The notes under the pieces: model-generated
Database searches by the model: none
Told to the model about the DNA's origin: nothing
Seen by the model: the letters and a program-made list of their open reading frames with translations, nothing else
DNA from: Candidatus Moranbacteria bacterium CG_4_8_14_3_um_filter_41_13
GTDB lineage: Bacteria > Patescibacteriota > Minisyncoccia > Moranbacterales > UBA1568
Assembly: GCA_002782305.1 (NCBI GenBank)
Contig: PFHN01000020.1
Span: forward strand, 1-19,426
DNA: 19,426 nt
Direction of reading: 5' to 3'
Made by a program: the position numbers and the translations under genes
Shown: in pieces, positions 1-5,963 of the stretch
Numbering within the stretch: position 1 is the stretch's first letter
Layout: each line of letters begins with the position of its first letter

Positions 1-282
1 ATTACACTTCTTGTTTCTCGTGTCTTGCGTGATGGTACAGTTGGTCAAAAGAAACGCATGCGAGAGATTCTTTCGTTAGGAGAGAACTTACGCGAGGATG
101 ATATACGAGAATTTCGTACTATTATACATGAATCGGGGGCGTTTGTGAGTACGAAGGAGCTTGCTGATAGATATATAGAGGAGGGCAAGCAATCTCTTGT
201 GAAGATGCAAGGGAGAATTGATACAAGGACGTATAATTTTCTTCTTTCTGTAGCAGATTATATGACCCATCGGGAATATTAG
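1..282 (+). CDS. trans-polyprenyl diphosphate synthase, C-terminal fragment
   Basis: The reading frame is open from base 1 to a TAG at 280-282, so the gene begins outside the window and only the last 93 residues are visible. The fragment has the character of the C-terminal helices of polyprenyl (geranylgeranyl/octaprenyl) diphosphate synthases: a loop with LRDGTVG, a helix around REFRTIIHESGAF, an alternating charged helix ADRYIEEGKQSL, and a terminal LLSVADYMTHREY that resembles the family ending (L..l.dyv..R). The aspartate-rich DDxxD motifs would lie upstream and cannot be checked. The family condenses isopentenyl diphosphate with allylic diphosphates to make trans-prenyl chains. The next gene is a cis-prenyltransferase, so the pair probably supplies prenyl lipid carriers. 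The family call rests on the tail only; chain length cannot be predicted. Confidence 0.7.
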   Translation: MTLLVSRVLRDGTVGQKKRMREILSLGENLREDDIREFRTIIHESGAFVSTKELADRYIEEGKQSLVKMQGRIDTRTYNFLLSVADYMTHREY

Positions 283-325
283 TGCTGGACAAGGATTTTT
301 TTAATAAGCAATTTACTGTGAATGT

Positions 326-1051
326 ATGCAGGTACAAAAAACGGAAAAAGAAAATGATGGTCTTCCTTATCATGTTGTGATTATTCCTGATGGCAACCGA
401 AGATGGGCTACGGACCGTCAATTGGAACCATGGGAAGGACACGAAGAGGGTGCTCGCAACACCGAGAAATTGATTCGTGAAGCAAAACGTCTCGGTATCA
501 AAGAAATCTCTTTTTGGGGATCATCGCTCGAGAATCTGGTGAAAAGACCTGTACTCGAGAGTCGGGCGCTTCTTCGTATTTATGAAACCTATTTTAAGGA
601 GCTCCTTGAGAGTAAGGATATTCATGATGATGAAGTGCATATTCGTTTTATTGGAAGATGGGAAGAACAATTCCCCGCTTCTTTGAAGAAAATTATGCAC
701 GAATGTCTTGAAGCGACAAAGCATTATAATAAACGTTTTCTCAATTTTTTCTTAGCCTATAGTGGTGATGATGATATGCGTCAGGCTATTCAGAAGATAG
801 TAAATACACAGCCTGGAACCACTATCACCAATCAGGTGATCAAGGATAACTTGATGACCAAAGAAACCTCATCGGTTGACCTCCTCATCCGAACCGGTGG
901 TGAACCTCATTTGTCTGCAGGCTTTATGATGTGGGATATCGCCAATGTTCAGTTCTTTTTTTCCGAGAAGTATTATCCAGATTTTGATGAATTATGCTTA
1001 CAGGAAGCCATTTCTGATTATGTTTCACGAGGCAGACGTTTTGGTAAATAA
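326..1051 (+). CDS. uppS: isoprenyl transferase (undecaprenyl diphosphate synthase family)
   Basis: The 241-residue product has the full cis-prenyltransferase signature. Near the N-terminus is HVVIIPDGNRRWA with the catalytic Asp at residue 22, followed by the EGHEEGA element, the SLEN-x-x-RP segment, and near the C-terminus DLLIRTGGEPHLS with a final YYPDF. The length matches the family. The P-loop reads PDGNRRWA rather than the common MDGNGRWA, a variant I associate with archaeal-type and some CPR homologues. The enzyme adds isopentenyl diphosphate units in cis to build the C50-C55 carrier lipid used for peptidoglycan and surface glycans; it acts at the cytoplasmic face of the membrane. It follows the trans-prenyl synthase gene by 43 nt, so co-transcription is likely. 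There is no clear Shine-Dalgarno before the ATG at 326, and an out-of-frame ATG at 322 is ignored. Product chain length is not predictable here. Confidence 0.95.
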   Translation: MQVQKTEKENDGLPYHVVIIPDGNRRWATDRQLEPWEGHEEGARNTEKLIREAKRLGIKEISFWGSSLENLVKRPVLESRALLRIYETYFKELLESKDIHDDEVHIRFIGRWEEQFPASLKKIMHECLEATKHYNKRFLNFFLAYSGDDDMRQAIQKIVNTQPGTTITNQVIKDNLMTKETSSVDLLIRTGGEPHLSAGFMMWDIANVQFFFSEKYYPDFDELCLQEAISDYVSRGRRFGK

Positions 1052-1062
1052 AGGAGGTACCG

Positions 1063-1104
1063 ATGGTTATTTATACAAAAAAGAGAGGGATAAAGTTCTT
1101 TTAG
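1063..1104 (+). CDS. 13-codon ORF behind a strong Shine-Dalgarno, leader peptide candidate
   Basis: Immediately after the uppS stop codon lies AAGGAGGT (1051-1058), the best match to the 16S anti-SD in the window. It sits 4 nt before ATG 1063. The frame encodes MVIYTKKRGIKFF and stops at TAG 1102-1104, 10 nt before the -35 box of the infA promoter. Either a micropeptide is translated from the end of the uppS transcript, or this is the remnant start of a deleted gene. The sequence supports the signal but not the function. Confidence 0.25.
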   Translation: MVIYTKKRGIKFF

Positions 1105-1114
1105 GATGGCAGTG

Positions 1115-1142
1115 TTGACAAGATCTAAATACCTGCTACAAT
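1115..1142 (+). promoter_or_regulatory. promoter of the infA-rpsI ribosomal protein operon
   Basis: TTGACA (1115-1120) and TACAAT (1137-1142) are separated by 16 bp, close to the sigma-70 consensus. Transcription would start near 1149, giving a leader of about 160 nt before infA. No promoter of similar quality is seen inside the operon, so this site probably drives all nine genes. Confidence 0.75.
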
Positions 1143-1189
1143 AAGACTACATTTTGAAAAAAATTGTAAAGATTCAGAAGAGTAGGTTG

Positions 1190-1246
1190 CCCTCAGTCAT
1201 ATTTTATGAGTGAGAGGCTCTTGTCCGAAATAAACACCTCTTTTTT
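1190..1246 (+). promoter_or_regulatory. infA operon leader with two competing hairpins
   Basis: Hairpin A pairs CTCAGTCAT (1192-1200) with ATGAGTGAG (1206-1214) around a 5-nt loop, with one G-G mismatch. Hairpin B pairs AGAGG (1213-1217) with CCTCT (1237-1241) and runs straight into six T's (1241-1246), like a weak terminator. The two share bases 1213-1214, so they partly exclude each other, as in attenuators. Stem B is short with a 19-nt loop, so termination would be inefficient. The attenuation role is inference. Confidence 0.3.
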
Positions 1247-1307
1247 CGTAATGAAGATGAAGAAGATGTTTTGGATTTTTTACATTTATATATACAAAGA
1301 GTAATAT

Positions 1308-1529
1308 ATGGGAAACAACAAGGAGTTGGTTAAAGTCGAAGGGGAAGTTTTGGAAACTTTGCCAAGCACGACATTTCGCGTGCGTCTCGACAATGGTCAT
1401 GAAGTCCTTGCTCATATTTCAGGTCGTATGCGCGTTCATTACATCCGTCTTTTGCCAGGTGATCGAGTCACTCTCGAGATGAGCCCCTATGATTTGAGTA
1501 AAGGAAGAATTATCCTGCGCAATAAATAA
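1308..1529 (+). CDS. infA: translation initiation factor IF-1
   Basis: The 73-residue product is a complete IF-1: an S1-like OB fold with VEGEVLETLPSTTFRVRLDNG, then VLAHISGRMRVHYIRLLPGDRV and the typical ending LSKGRIILR. The length and residue pattern match the family almost end to end. IF-1 binds the A site of the 30S subunit during initiation, beside IF-2 and IF-3. It is the first gene after promoter 1115-1142 and lies 19 nt upstream of rpmJ. The order infA-rpmJ-rpsM-rpsK-rpsD-rpoA-rplQ is the classical bacterial alpha operon. Here the upstream neighbours are prenyl synthases rather than the usual secY-adk-map. The ATG at 1308 has no strong Shine-Dalgarno. Confidence 0.97.
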   Translation: MGNNKELVKVEGEVLETLPSTTFRVRLDNGHEVLAHISGRMRVHYIRLLPGDRVTLEMSPYDLSKGRIILRNK

Positions 1530-1548
1530 GAAATATTGAAGAGAATCT

Positions 1549-1662
1549 ATGAAAGTGAGAGCTTCTGTAAAGAAAATTTGTGCCCATTGTAAAATCGTCA
1601 AACGCCGAGGGAAGCTGTTTGTTATTTGCATTACTCCAAAGCACAAACAACGCCAAGGCTAA
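1549..1662 (+). CDS. rpmJ: 50S ribosomal protein L36
   Basis: This 37-codon gene begins MKVRASVKKIC and ends PKHKQRQG, both hallmarks of L36. It keeps the zinc-ribbon ligands Cys11, Cys14, Cys27 and His32, so it is the zinc-binding (C+) form. L36 packs into 23S rRNA near the base of the L7/L12 stalk and is one of the smallest ribosomal proteins. It lies between infA and rpsM as in most bacteria, with a short GAAGAG element before the ATG as a weak ribosome-binding site. Confidence 0.96.
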   Translation: MKVRASVKKICAHCKIVKRRGKLFVICITPKHKQRQG

Positions 1663-1686
1663 TAAATACCCTGTTTCAATTACTCT

Positions 1687-2076
1687 ATGTTAAGAATCGC
1701 CGGAATTAACCTTCCAGATAACAAAAGAATAGAAATCGCACTGACCTATGTTTATGGGATCGGTCTTACAACAAGTCAGAAAATTCTGAAAGAGCTTGCT
1801 ATTGATGTAAACACTCGAACGAAAGATATTGCGACTGAAGATGCAAACCGTCTTCGTGAAGTAATCGAGAAAAAATTCCGTGTTGAAGGAGAACTCCGTC
1901 ACGTGGTTAAATCAAATATCAAGCGTTTGAAGGAAATAGGTTGCTACAGAGGTACTCGTCACATAAAAGGACTTCCTTCTCGTGGTCAACGAACGAAAAC
2001 CAATACCCGTACAGTACGAGGCAACACAAGAAAGACTATGGGAAGCGGTCGTAAGAAGTCATCTGACAAGACATAA
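1687..2076 (+). CDS. rpsM: 30S ribosomal protein S13
   Basis: The 129-residue product starts MLRIAGINLPDNKRIEIAL, followed by TYVYGIGLTTSQKIL (helix-turn motif) and a basic C-terminal tail containing YRGTRHIKGLPSRGQRTKTN, all diagnostic for S13. S13 sits in the head of the small subunit, contacts the P-site tRNA through its basic tail and forms intersubunit bridges with L5. Length is slightly above the usual 115-125 because of a KKSSDKT tail. It is 24 nt downstream of rpmJ and 43 nt upstream of rpsK, in the standard operon order. Confidence 0.97.
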   Translation: MLRIAGINLPDNKRIEIALTYVYGIGLTTSQKILKELAIDVNTRTKDIATEDANRLREVIEKKFRVEGELRHVVKSNIKRLKEIGCYRGTRHIKGLPSRGQRTKTNTRTVRGNTRKTMGSGRKKSSDKT

Positions 2077-2119
2077 AAGGAAATGACGTGCAATCTATAC
2101 TAAGTGAGTAAAATGAATT

Positions 2120-2590
2120 ATGGAAGAAGTGAAAAAAACTTCCGCCCAAGGCGGATCCGCCATGGGTGGAGAAGTAGAAAAGATAACAACAGAAGAATCT
2201 GCTGATGTTACCGTTGCGAAGAAAATCAAGAAGTCAAAGCGTCAGATCTTGAAAGGTCGCGCCAGTATTCAGTGTACCTACAACAATACTATTATTACGA
2301 TTGCTGATCTGAATGGTGCTGTCTTAGGCTGGTCTAGTTCGGGACATCTCGGATTCAAAGGTGCGAAGAAATCAACTCCATACGCTGCCACTCAAGTAGT
2401 AGCTGACCTCACAGAAAAGGTGAAGAAGTATGGTATTGCAGAATTGGAAGTGTTTGTTAAAGGTGTTGGATCAGGAAGAGAAGGTTCTATTCGTGCTCTC
2501 GCCAACAATGGTTTCAATCTCGTGAGTATCAAAGATTTGACTGCTATTCCTCACAACGGTTGTCGTCCACGTCGTCCACGTCGTATCTAA
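2120..2590 (+). CDS. rpsK: 30S ribosomal protein S11 with N-terminal extension
   Basis: From about residue 47 the protein is a normal S11: ASIQCTYNNTIITIADLNG, then SSSGHLGFKGAKKSTPYAA, VKGVGSGREGSIRAL and the ending TAIPHNGCRPRRPRRI. S11 lies on the platform of the small subunit, near the mRNA exit and the E site. The total of 156 residues exceeds the usual ~130 because of a roughly 40-residue lysine/glutamate-rich N-terminal extension. Two in-frame starts are possible, ATG 2120 and ATG 2162; neither has a clear Shine-Dalgarno. The stretch between them contains a double GC-rich hairpin (2141-2170). If 2162 is the true start, the initiation codon would sit in the loop of the second hairpin. 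I give the longer form but the start is uncertain; the gene identity is not. Confidence 0.95.
   Translation: MEEVKKTSAQGGSAMGGEVEKITTEESADVTVAKKIKKSKRQILKGRASIQCTYNNTIITIADLNGAVLGWSSSGHLGFKGAKKSTPYAATQVVADLTEKVKKYGIAELEVFVKGVGSGREGSIRALANNGFNLVSIKDLTAIPHNGCRPRRPRRI
2141..2170. repeat. tandem GC-rich mini-hairpins inside rpsK 5' end
   Basis: Two 15-nt units lie back to back: TCCGCC-CAA-GGCGGA (2141-2155, perfect 6-bp stem) and TCCGCC-ATG-GGTGGA (2156-2170, one G-T pair). At their junction GGCGGATCCGCC (2150-2161) is a perfect 12-bp palindrome. The block is far more GC-rich than the surrounding gene and falls in the non-conserved S11 extension, which suggests insertion of a small palindromic repeat into coding DNA. 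Confidence 0.6.
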
Positions 2591-2620
2591 GTACGCTTCG
2601 TTATAAAGCTAAGAAATACT

Positions 2621-3253
2621 ATGCCAAACAATATCGATTCCAAATGTAAACTCTGTCGCCGTGCTGGTGAAAAACTCTTTCTCAAAGGAGATCGTTGTAT
2701 GTCACCAAAATGTGCTATGGTACGCCGTCCGTACGCCCCTGGTGTTCATGGGCACAATCCTTCTCGTGGAGGAAGTGAATTCGGAAGACAATTAGCTATG
2801 AAACAGAAAATCAAACGTCTGTACGGAGTTATGGAGAGGCAATTCCGTCACCACTTTGACGAGGTCCGAAATATTCCTGGAATTACCGGTGATCAGCTTC
2901 TCTCTCGTTTGGAACGTCGTTTGGATAACGTCGTATATCGTCTCGGTTTTGCTGCTTCTCGTGCTCAAGCCAAACAATTAGTCAGTCACAAAATGTTTTC
3001 AGTCAATGGTGTACGTATGAACATCTCTTCGTATGAAATCCATGTTGGAGATTTGATTACTTTGAAGACCAATAAGAAAGCAAAAGTATTTTTCAAGAAT
3101 CAGGAAGAAAGCCTCAAAGCAAAAAAAGATGTACCACACTGGCTTTCACTCGATGCTGAAAATCAAACAGGGAAAGTCGTTTCGATGCCAACCCATGAAG
3201 ATGTCGGCGTACGTGTCGATGCACAAATGGTAGTTGAATATTATTCTAAATAA
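2621..3253 (+). CDS. rpsD: 30S ribosomal protein S4
   Basis: The 210-residue product has an N-terminal zinc-binding region with four cysteines (KCKLCRRAGEKLFLKGDRC and SPKC), the element RPYAPGVHG, and a central S4 RNA-binding domain at about residues 95-160 (SRLERRLDNVVYRLGFAAS, then QAKQLVSHKMFSVNG). It ends VDAQMVVEYYSK, typical for S4. S4 nucleates 16S assembly and helps decoding fidelity; in many bacteria it also represses its own operon, but I could not recognise its binding site here. Possession of the four-cysteine form distinguishes it from the zinc-free E. coli type. It lies 30 nt after rpsK and 87 nt before rpoA. Confidence 0.97.
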   Translation: MPNNIDSKCKLCRRAGEKLFLKGDRCMSPKCAMVRRPYAPGVHGHNPSRGGSEFGRQLAMKQKIKRLYGVMERQFRHHFDEVRNIPGITGDQLLSRLERRLDNVVYRLGFAASRAQAKQLVSHKMFSVNGVRMNISSYEIHVGDLITLKTNKKAKVFFKNQEESLKAKKDVPHWLSLDAENQTGKVVSMPTHEDVGVRVDAQMVVEYYSK

Positions 3254-3340
3254 GCGATTAAATTTTTAAATAATAAATGTTTCCGGTGAACGGTCCATTG
3301 TCAAACAGGTCCGACAGTCCATCCGAAACTCGCACACAGT

Positions 3341-4135
3341 ATGCAGATCATCACTTCTCCACAAAAGCCAAAGTATACCGCCATCGCGGAAAATCATGGC
3401 AAAATCGAAATCCTGGGATGTTATCCTGGATATGGTACGACGCTTGGCAATGCCCTCAGGCGTGTTCTTCTTTCCTCTTTGGACGGTGCTGCCGCAAAAT
3501 CAGTAAAGATTAAAGGTGTTTCTCATGAATTTTCTACTTTGCCGGGCGTGATGGAAGACATCGTGCAAATTATTCTCAACCTGAAACAAGTACGTTTTCG
3601 ATTATTCGGAGATGAGCCAGTCAAGATTACACTCAAAGGTAAAGGAGAAGGAGTGATTACTGCATCACAGTTTACCACCTCTTCCAATGTCGAGGTAGTC
3701 AATGGTGATCAGGTCATCGCTACTCTGACTGATAAGAAAGTGGAGTTTGAAATGGAAGTGGAAGTCGATAAAGGTGTTGGTTATATCCCATCTGAAAGTC
3801 GTGAAAACGAAGACCGAGAAATTGGTGTCATGATTATTGATTCTATCTATACTCCAGTAAAGCGCGTGAACTATGAAATCGAAAATATGCGTGTCGGCAA
3901 GCGTACTGACTATGATAAAGTAACGATTGAAATTATTACCGATGGTAGTATGTCTCCTGCAGAGGCTTTCGAGAAGAGTGTCGCTATTCTTGTTTCTCAA
4001 TTTTCTTCACTGACTGAAATCGAAGGTGATGTACCAAAGAAAGAAGCTGTCGTAATAGGAGAAGAGAAAAAAGAAGTGAAAGAGAAAAAAGCAAAGAAAG
4101 TGACGAAGAAAAAGGAAGTAAAAGAAGAAGCATAA
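3341..4135 (+). CDS. rpoA: RNA polymerase alpha subunit lacking the C-terminal domain
   Basis: The N-terminal dimerisation and assembly domain is complete: PGYGTTLGNALRRVLLSSL (45-alpha helix), the GVSHEFSTLPGVMEDI segment, and the second half with GYIPSESRENEDREIGVM, IYTPVKRVNYEIEN and the SPAEAFEKSVAILVSQF helix near residue 215. The family is normally about 310-340 residues, with a linker and a helix-hairpin-helix alpha-CTD that binds UP elements and activators. Here, after about residue 228, only a roughly 36-residue tail rich in Lys, Glu and Val follows before TAA. The next gene starts 22 nt later, so there is no room for a displaced CTD in another frame. A functional enzyme core is still expected, but UP-element and alpha-CTD-dependent activation should be absent. 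The chosen ATG (3341) fits the usual family start; upstream in-frame sequence lacks a start codon after the stop at 3287. Confidence 0.95.
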   Translation: MQIITSPQKPKYTAIAENHGKIEILGCYPGYGTTLGNALRRVLLSSLDGAAAKSVKIKGVSHEFSTLPGVMEDIVQIILNLKQVRFRLFGDEPVKITLKGKGEGVITASQFTTSSNVEVVNGDQVIATLTDKKVEFEMEVEVDKGVGYIPSESRENEDREIGVMIIDSIYTPVKRVNYEIENMRVGKRTDYDKVTIEIITDGSMSPAEAFEKSVAILVSQFSSLTEIEGDVPKKEAVVIGEEKKEVKEKKAKKVTKKKEVKEEA

Positions 4136-4157
4136 TACTACTGAATAAAGCGAGTAT

Positions 4158-4523
4158 ATGAAACATAGACACTCAGGACGAGTTCTCAGTAGAGGACGTG
4201 ATCAGCGCAGAGCACTTATGAAGACCCTTTTAGGGAGTCTTATTATGCATGAACGCATCACAACAACAGAAGCCAAAGCAAAAGAAATGAAAAATTTCAT
4301 CGATCAGATCATCAACAAAGCGAAAGTAGGGAGAAAAGATCCTGTTCGTCGCGTAGCTATCATTCGTGAATTTCAAGGTATGATTCCAGAAATGGCATCC
4401 AAGAAACTGATGAGTGACTTTAGTGTTCGTTTTGAAGAACGCGTGAGTGGCTATATCCGAATTGTGAAATTGGATCCACGCAAGAGTGATGCTGCAAAAA
4501 TGGCAATTATTGAGTTTGTATAA
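4158..4523 (+). CDS. rplQ: 50S ribosomal protein L17
   Basis: The 121-residue product begins MKHRHSGRVLSRGRDQRRAL and continues LLGSLIMHERITTTEAKAKEM, which is the diagnostic L17 N-terminus. It ends GYIRIVKLDPRKSDAAKMAIIEFV, matching the usual C-terminus (R..k...R.GDaA.ma.iel). L17 lies near the polypeptide exit tunnel. It follows rpoA by 22 nt, the invariant bacterial order, and precedes rplM by only 8 nt, so translational coupling is likely. Confidence 0.97.
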   Translation: MKHRHSGRVLSRGRDQRRALMKTLLGSLIMHERITTTEAKAKEMKNFIDQIINKAKVGRKDPVRRVAIIREFQGMIPEMASKKLMSDFSVRFEERVSGYIRIVKLDPRKSDAAKMAIIEFV

Positions 4524-4531
4524 ACGAAACT

Positions 4532-4948
4532 ATGGCACAGAATAAAAGAACAATGATCGATCGAAAATATCACCTCTTTGATGCAAAGGGTAAGGTTTTG
4601 GGTCGCCTGTCGACTGAAATCGCTTGTATCCTGATGGGAAAGAATAAGGTAGGCTATGCTCCTCATATCGATGGAGGGGATTTCGTAGTCGTGATCAATA
4701 CTGATGAAATTACTGTTACTGGTAATAAGGCCAGTAAGAAAATGTATCATCGCTTCAGTGGATACCCAGGAGGTATTACTTCTATCAATTTTGAAGATCA
4801 ACTGAAGAAAGATTCTCGAAAGGTACTCTGGCAATCAGTTTACAATATGTTACCGAAGAATGCTCTGCGAGGTAAGATGCTTCCAAGACTGCGCCTCAAT
4901 AAAGGAAATACTCACGAAGAAACAATCATTCATGTGACTCACGAATAA
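4532..4948 (+). CDS. rplM: 50S ribosomal protein L13
   Basis: The 138-residue product contains the L13 core: DRKYHLFDAKGKVLGRLST (usual W..DA....LGRLA), GKNKVGYAPHIDGGDFVVVIN, the YHRFSGYPGG motif, and AVYNMLPKN-like VYNMLPKNALRGKMLPRLR. It is an early-assembling large-subunit protein. Its pairing with rpsI immediately downstream (6 nt apart) is conserved throughout bacteria; here the L13-S9 pair is fused onto the alpha operon with no intervening promoter or terminator seen. Confidence 0.97.
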   Translation: MAQNKRTMIDRKYHLFDAKGKVLGRLSTEIACILMGKNKVGYAPHIDGGDFVVVINTDEITVTGNKASKKMYHRFSGYPGGITSINFEDQLKKDSRKVLWQSVYNMLPKNALRGKMLPRLRLNKGNTHEETIIHVTHE

Positions 4949-4954
4949 ACGACT

Positions 4955-5473
4955 ATGGTAACGAAAGCAACAACGACAAAAGAAGAAGTAAAAACAGTAA
5001 AGAAGGTAGTGAAGAAACCAGTAATAAAGAAGGTTTCTCAATCTGCTTCAGCTACTCCTGTTAAAAGCGCTTCAAAAACGTATGTATATGCTGTAGGACG
5101 TCGCAAAACTGCTGTTGCTCAGGTTCGATTGTACCCAAATGAAGAAGCAGGAAATGCAGTAGCTTTGGTCAACAAAAAAGCCATTCGTGAATATTTTGGT
5201 ACTGAAGCTCTTGAAGCGATGGCATTCTCTCCCTTGAAACTCGTTGGACTGGAATCTGCTTTTGAAGTATCTGTTGTTGTTCGTGGAGGTGGTCTTCATG
5301 GTCAGGCAGATGCTATCAAGCTCGGTATTGCACGTTCTCTTATCAAACACGATGTTCTCCTTCGTGCCGTACTCAAATCAGCAGGAATGCTCACTCGTGA
5401 TGCTCGTGCTGTTGAACGGAAGAAGCCAGGACTCAAGAAGGCTCGTCGTTCACCACAGTGGGCGAAGCGCTAG
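4955..5473 (+). CDS. rpsI: 30S ribosomal protein S9 with lysine-rich N-terminal extension
   Basis: Residues from about 43 onward are a standard S9: YAVGRRKTAVAQVRLYPNE, VRGGGLHGQADAIKLGIARSL, and the C-terminal KKPGLKKARRSPQWAKR. The final Lys-Arg reaches the P-site tRNA anticodon in known ribosomes, and it is kept here. The first ~42 residues are an extra Lys/Val/Thr/Ala-rich tail (KKVVKKP type), which makes the protein 172 residues compared with the usual ~130. It is the last gene of the operon and is followed by the terminator at 5516-5550. The final 17 bases before the stop codon, CAGTGGGCGAAGCGCTA, recur exactly at 9548-9564. Confidence 0.96.
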   Translation: MVTKATTTKEEVKTVKKVVKKPVIKKVSQSASATPVKSASKTYVYAVGRRKTAVAQVRLYPNEEAGNAVALVNKKAIREYFGTEALEAMAFSPLKLVGLESAFEVSVVVRGGGLHGQADAIKLGIARSLIKHDVLLRAVLKSAGMLTRDARAVERKKPGLKKARRSPQWAKR

Positions 5474-5515
5474 AAGTGCGCCACAGCCGACTTTCAAAAA
5501 AGGCTTAGATAAGGT

Positions 5516-5550
5516 AAAAGCATCCATAATGTATGGGTGCTTTTATTTTT
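5516..5550 (+). terminator. intrinsic terminator of the ribosomal protein operon
   Basis: AAAAGCATCCATA (5516-5528) pairs with TATGGGTGCTTTT (5532-5544) across a 3-nt loop, with one G-T pair, followed by ATTTTT. It begins 43 nt after the rpsI stop codon and is the clearest terminator in the window. Confidence 0.88.
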
Positions 5551-5626
5551 GGGAATCAGATGTCGATGTTCTGGGTTCTTCCTGTGGCATACGCTTCATT
5601 TTCGAACAGCAACCACAGTCATTTAT

Positions 5627-5773
5627 TTGACTAATTGTGAGAGGGAAAAAGTTCAAAATCTTGAGTACCTCTCCGGCTGTCCTCTTATTAAATCAGGTTC
5701 ACTCTCGAGAACCGAGCGCATCTGTAAATATAATCGATTGATGCTCATAGAAGATCAATTGAATGAAAAATAA
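5627..5773 (+). CDS. possible small cysteine-containing protein (48 aa)
   Basis: Between the operon terminator and the promoter at 5845 there is no convincing gene. The best candidate is a TTG-initiated frame encoding 48 residues, including NCEREK, LSGCPLIKSG, SRTERICKYNRL and IEDQLNEK before TAA. The mix of charged residues and three cysteines looks protein-like, and the frame is also open upstream to 5537, but there is no Shine-Dalgarno and I recognise no family. An inverted repeat GGTTC/GAACC (5696-5713) falls inside it. It may be non-coding; treat it as a placeholder for this ~290-nt gap. Confidence 0.22.
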   Translation: MTNCEREKVQNLEYLSGCPLIKSGSLSRTERICKYNRLMLIEDQLNEK

Positions 5774-5844
5774 AGAGAGGAAAATGGGACAGAGAAGTAA
5801 TTTTCTGTTCTTCTTTATAAGAAAGAGTGGTACATTCGGTGACC

Positions 5845-5873
5845 TTGACAGCAGTTCTAAAATGATGTATACT
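5845..5873 (+). promoter_or_regulatory. promoter of the HExxH secreted protein gene
   Basis: TTGACA (5845-5850) and TATACT (5868-5873) are spaced by exactly 17 bp, nearly consensus sigma-70. The start would be near 5880, giving an ~85-nt leader before ATG 5964. Confidence 0.8.
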
Positions 5874-5903
5874 TATCAACCATAGTTCATAAACAAACAA
5901 CTC

Positions 5904-5936
5904 GAACCTTTCAGGTTCATACTGGGTAAAAAACCC
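5904..5936 (+). promoter_or_regulatory. two small hairpins in the 5' leader
   Basis: GAACCT-TTC-AGGTTC (5904-5918) is a perfect 6-bp stem, and GGGT (5924-5927) pairs with ACCC (5933-5936) across five A's. They lie between the promoter and the ribosome-binding site AAGGAG (5951-5956). No known riboswitch class is recognised; a role in mRNA stability or translation is only a guess. Confidence 0.4.
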
Positions 5937-5963
5937 TAATTCAAAGGAAAAAGGAGATCAAAA

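Noticed and set aside
3277..3513. A 78-codon frame overlapping the start of rpoA
   Set aside because: It lies in another frame over strongly conserved RpoA sequence and resembles no protein.
5904..5936. Known riboswitch (for example preQ1) in the leader of the HExxH gene
   Set aside because: Only two simple hairpins are seen and the conserved core of no known class can be matched.
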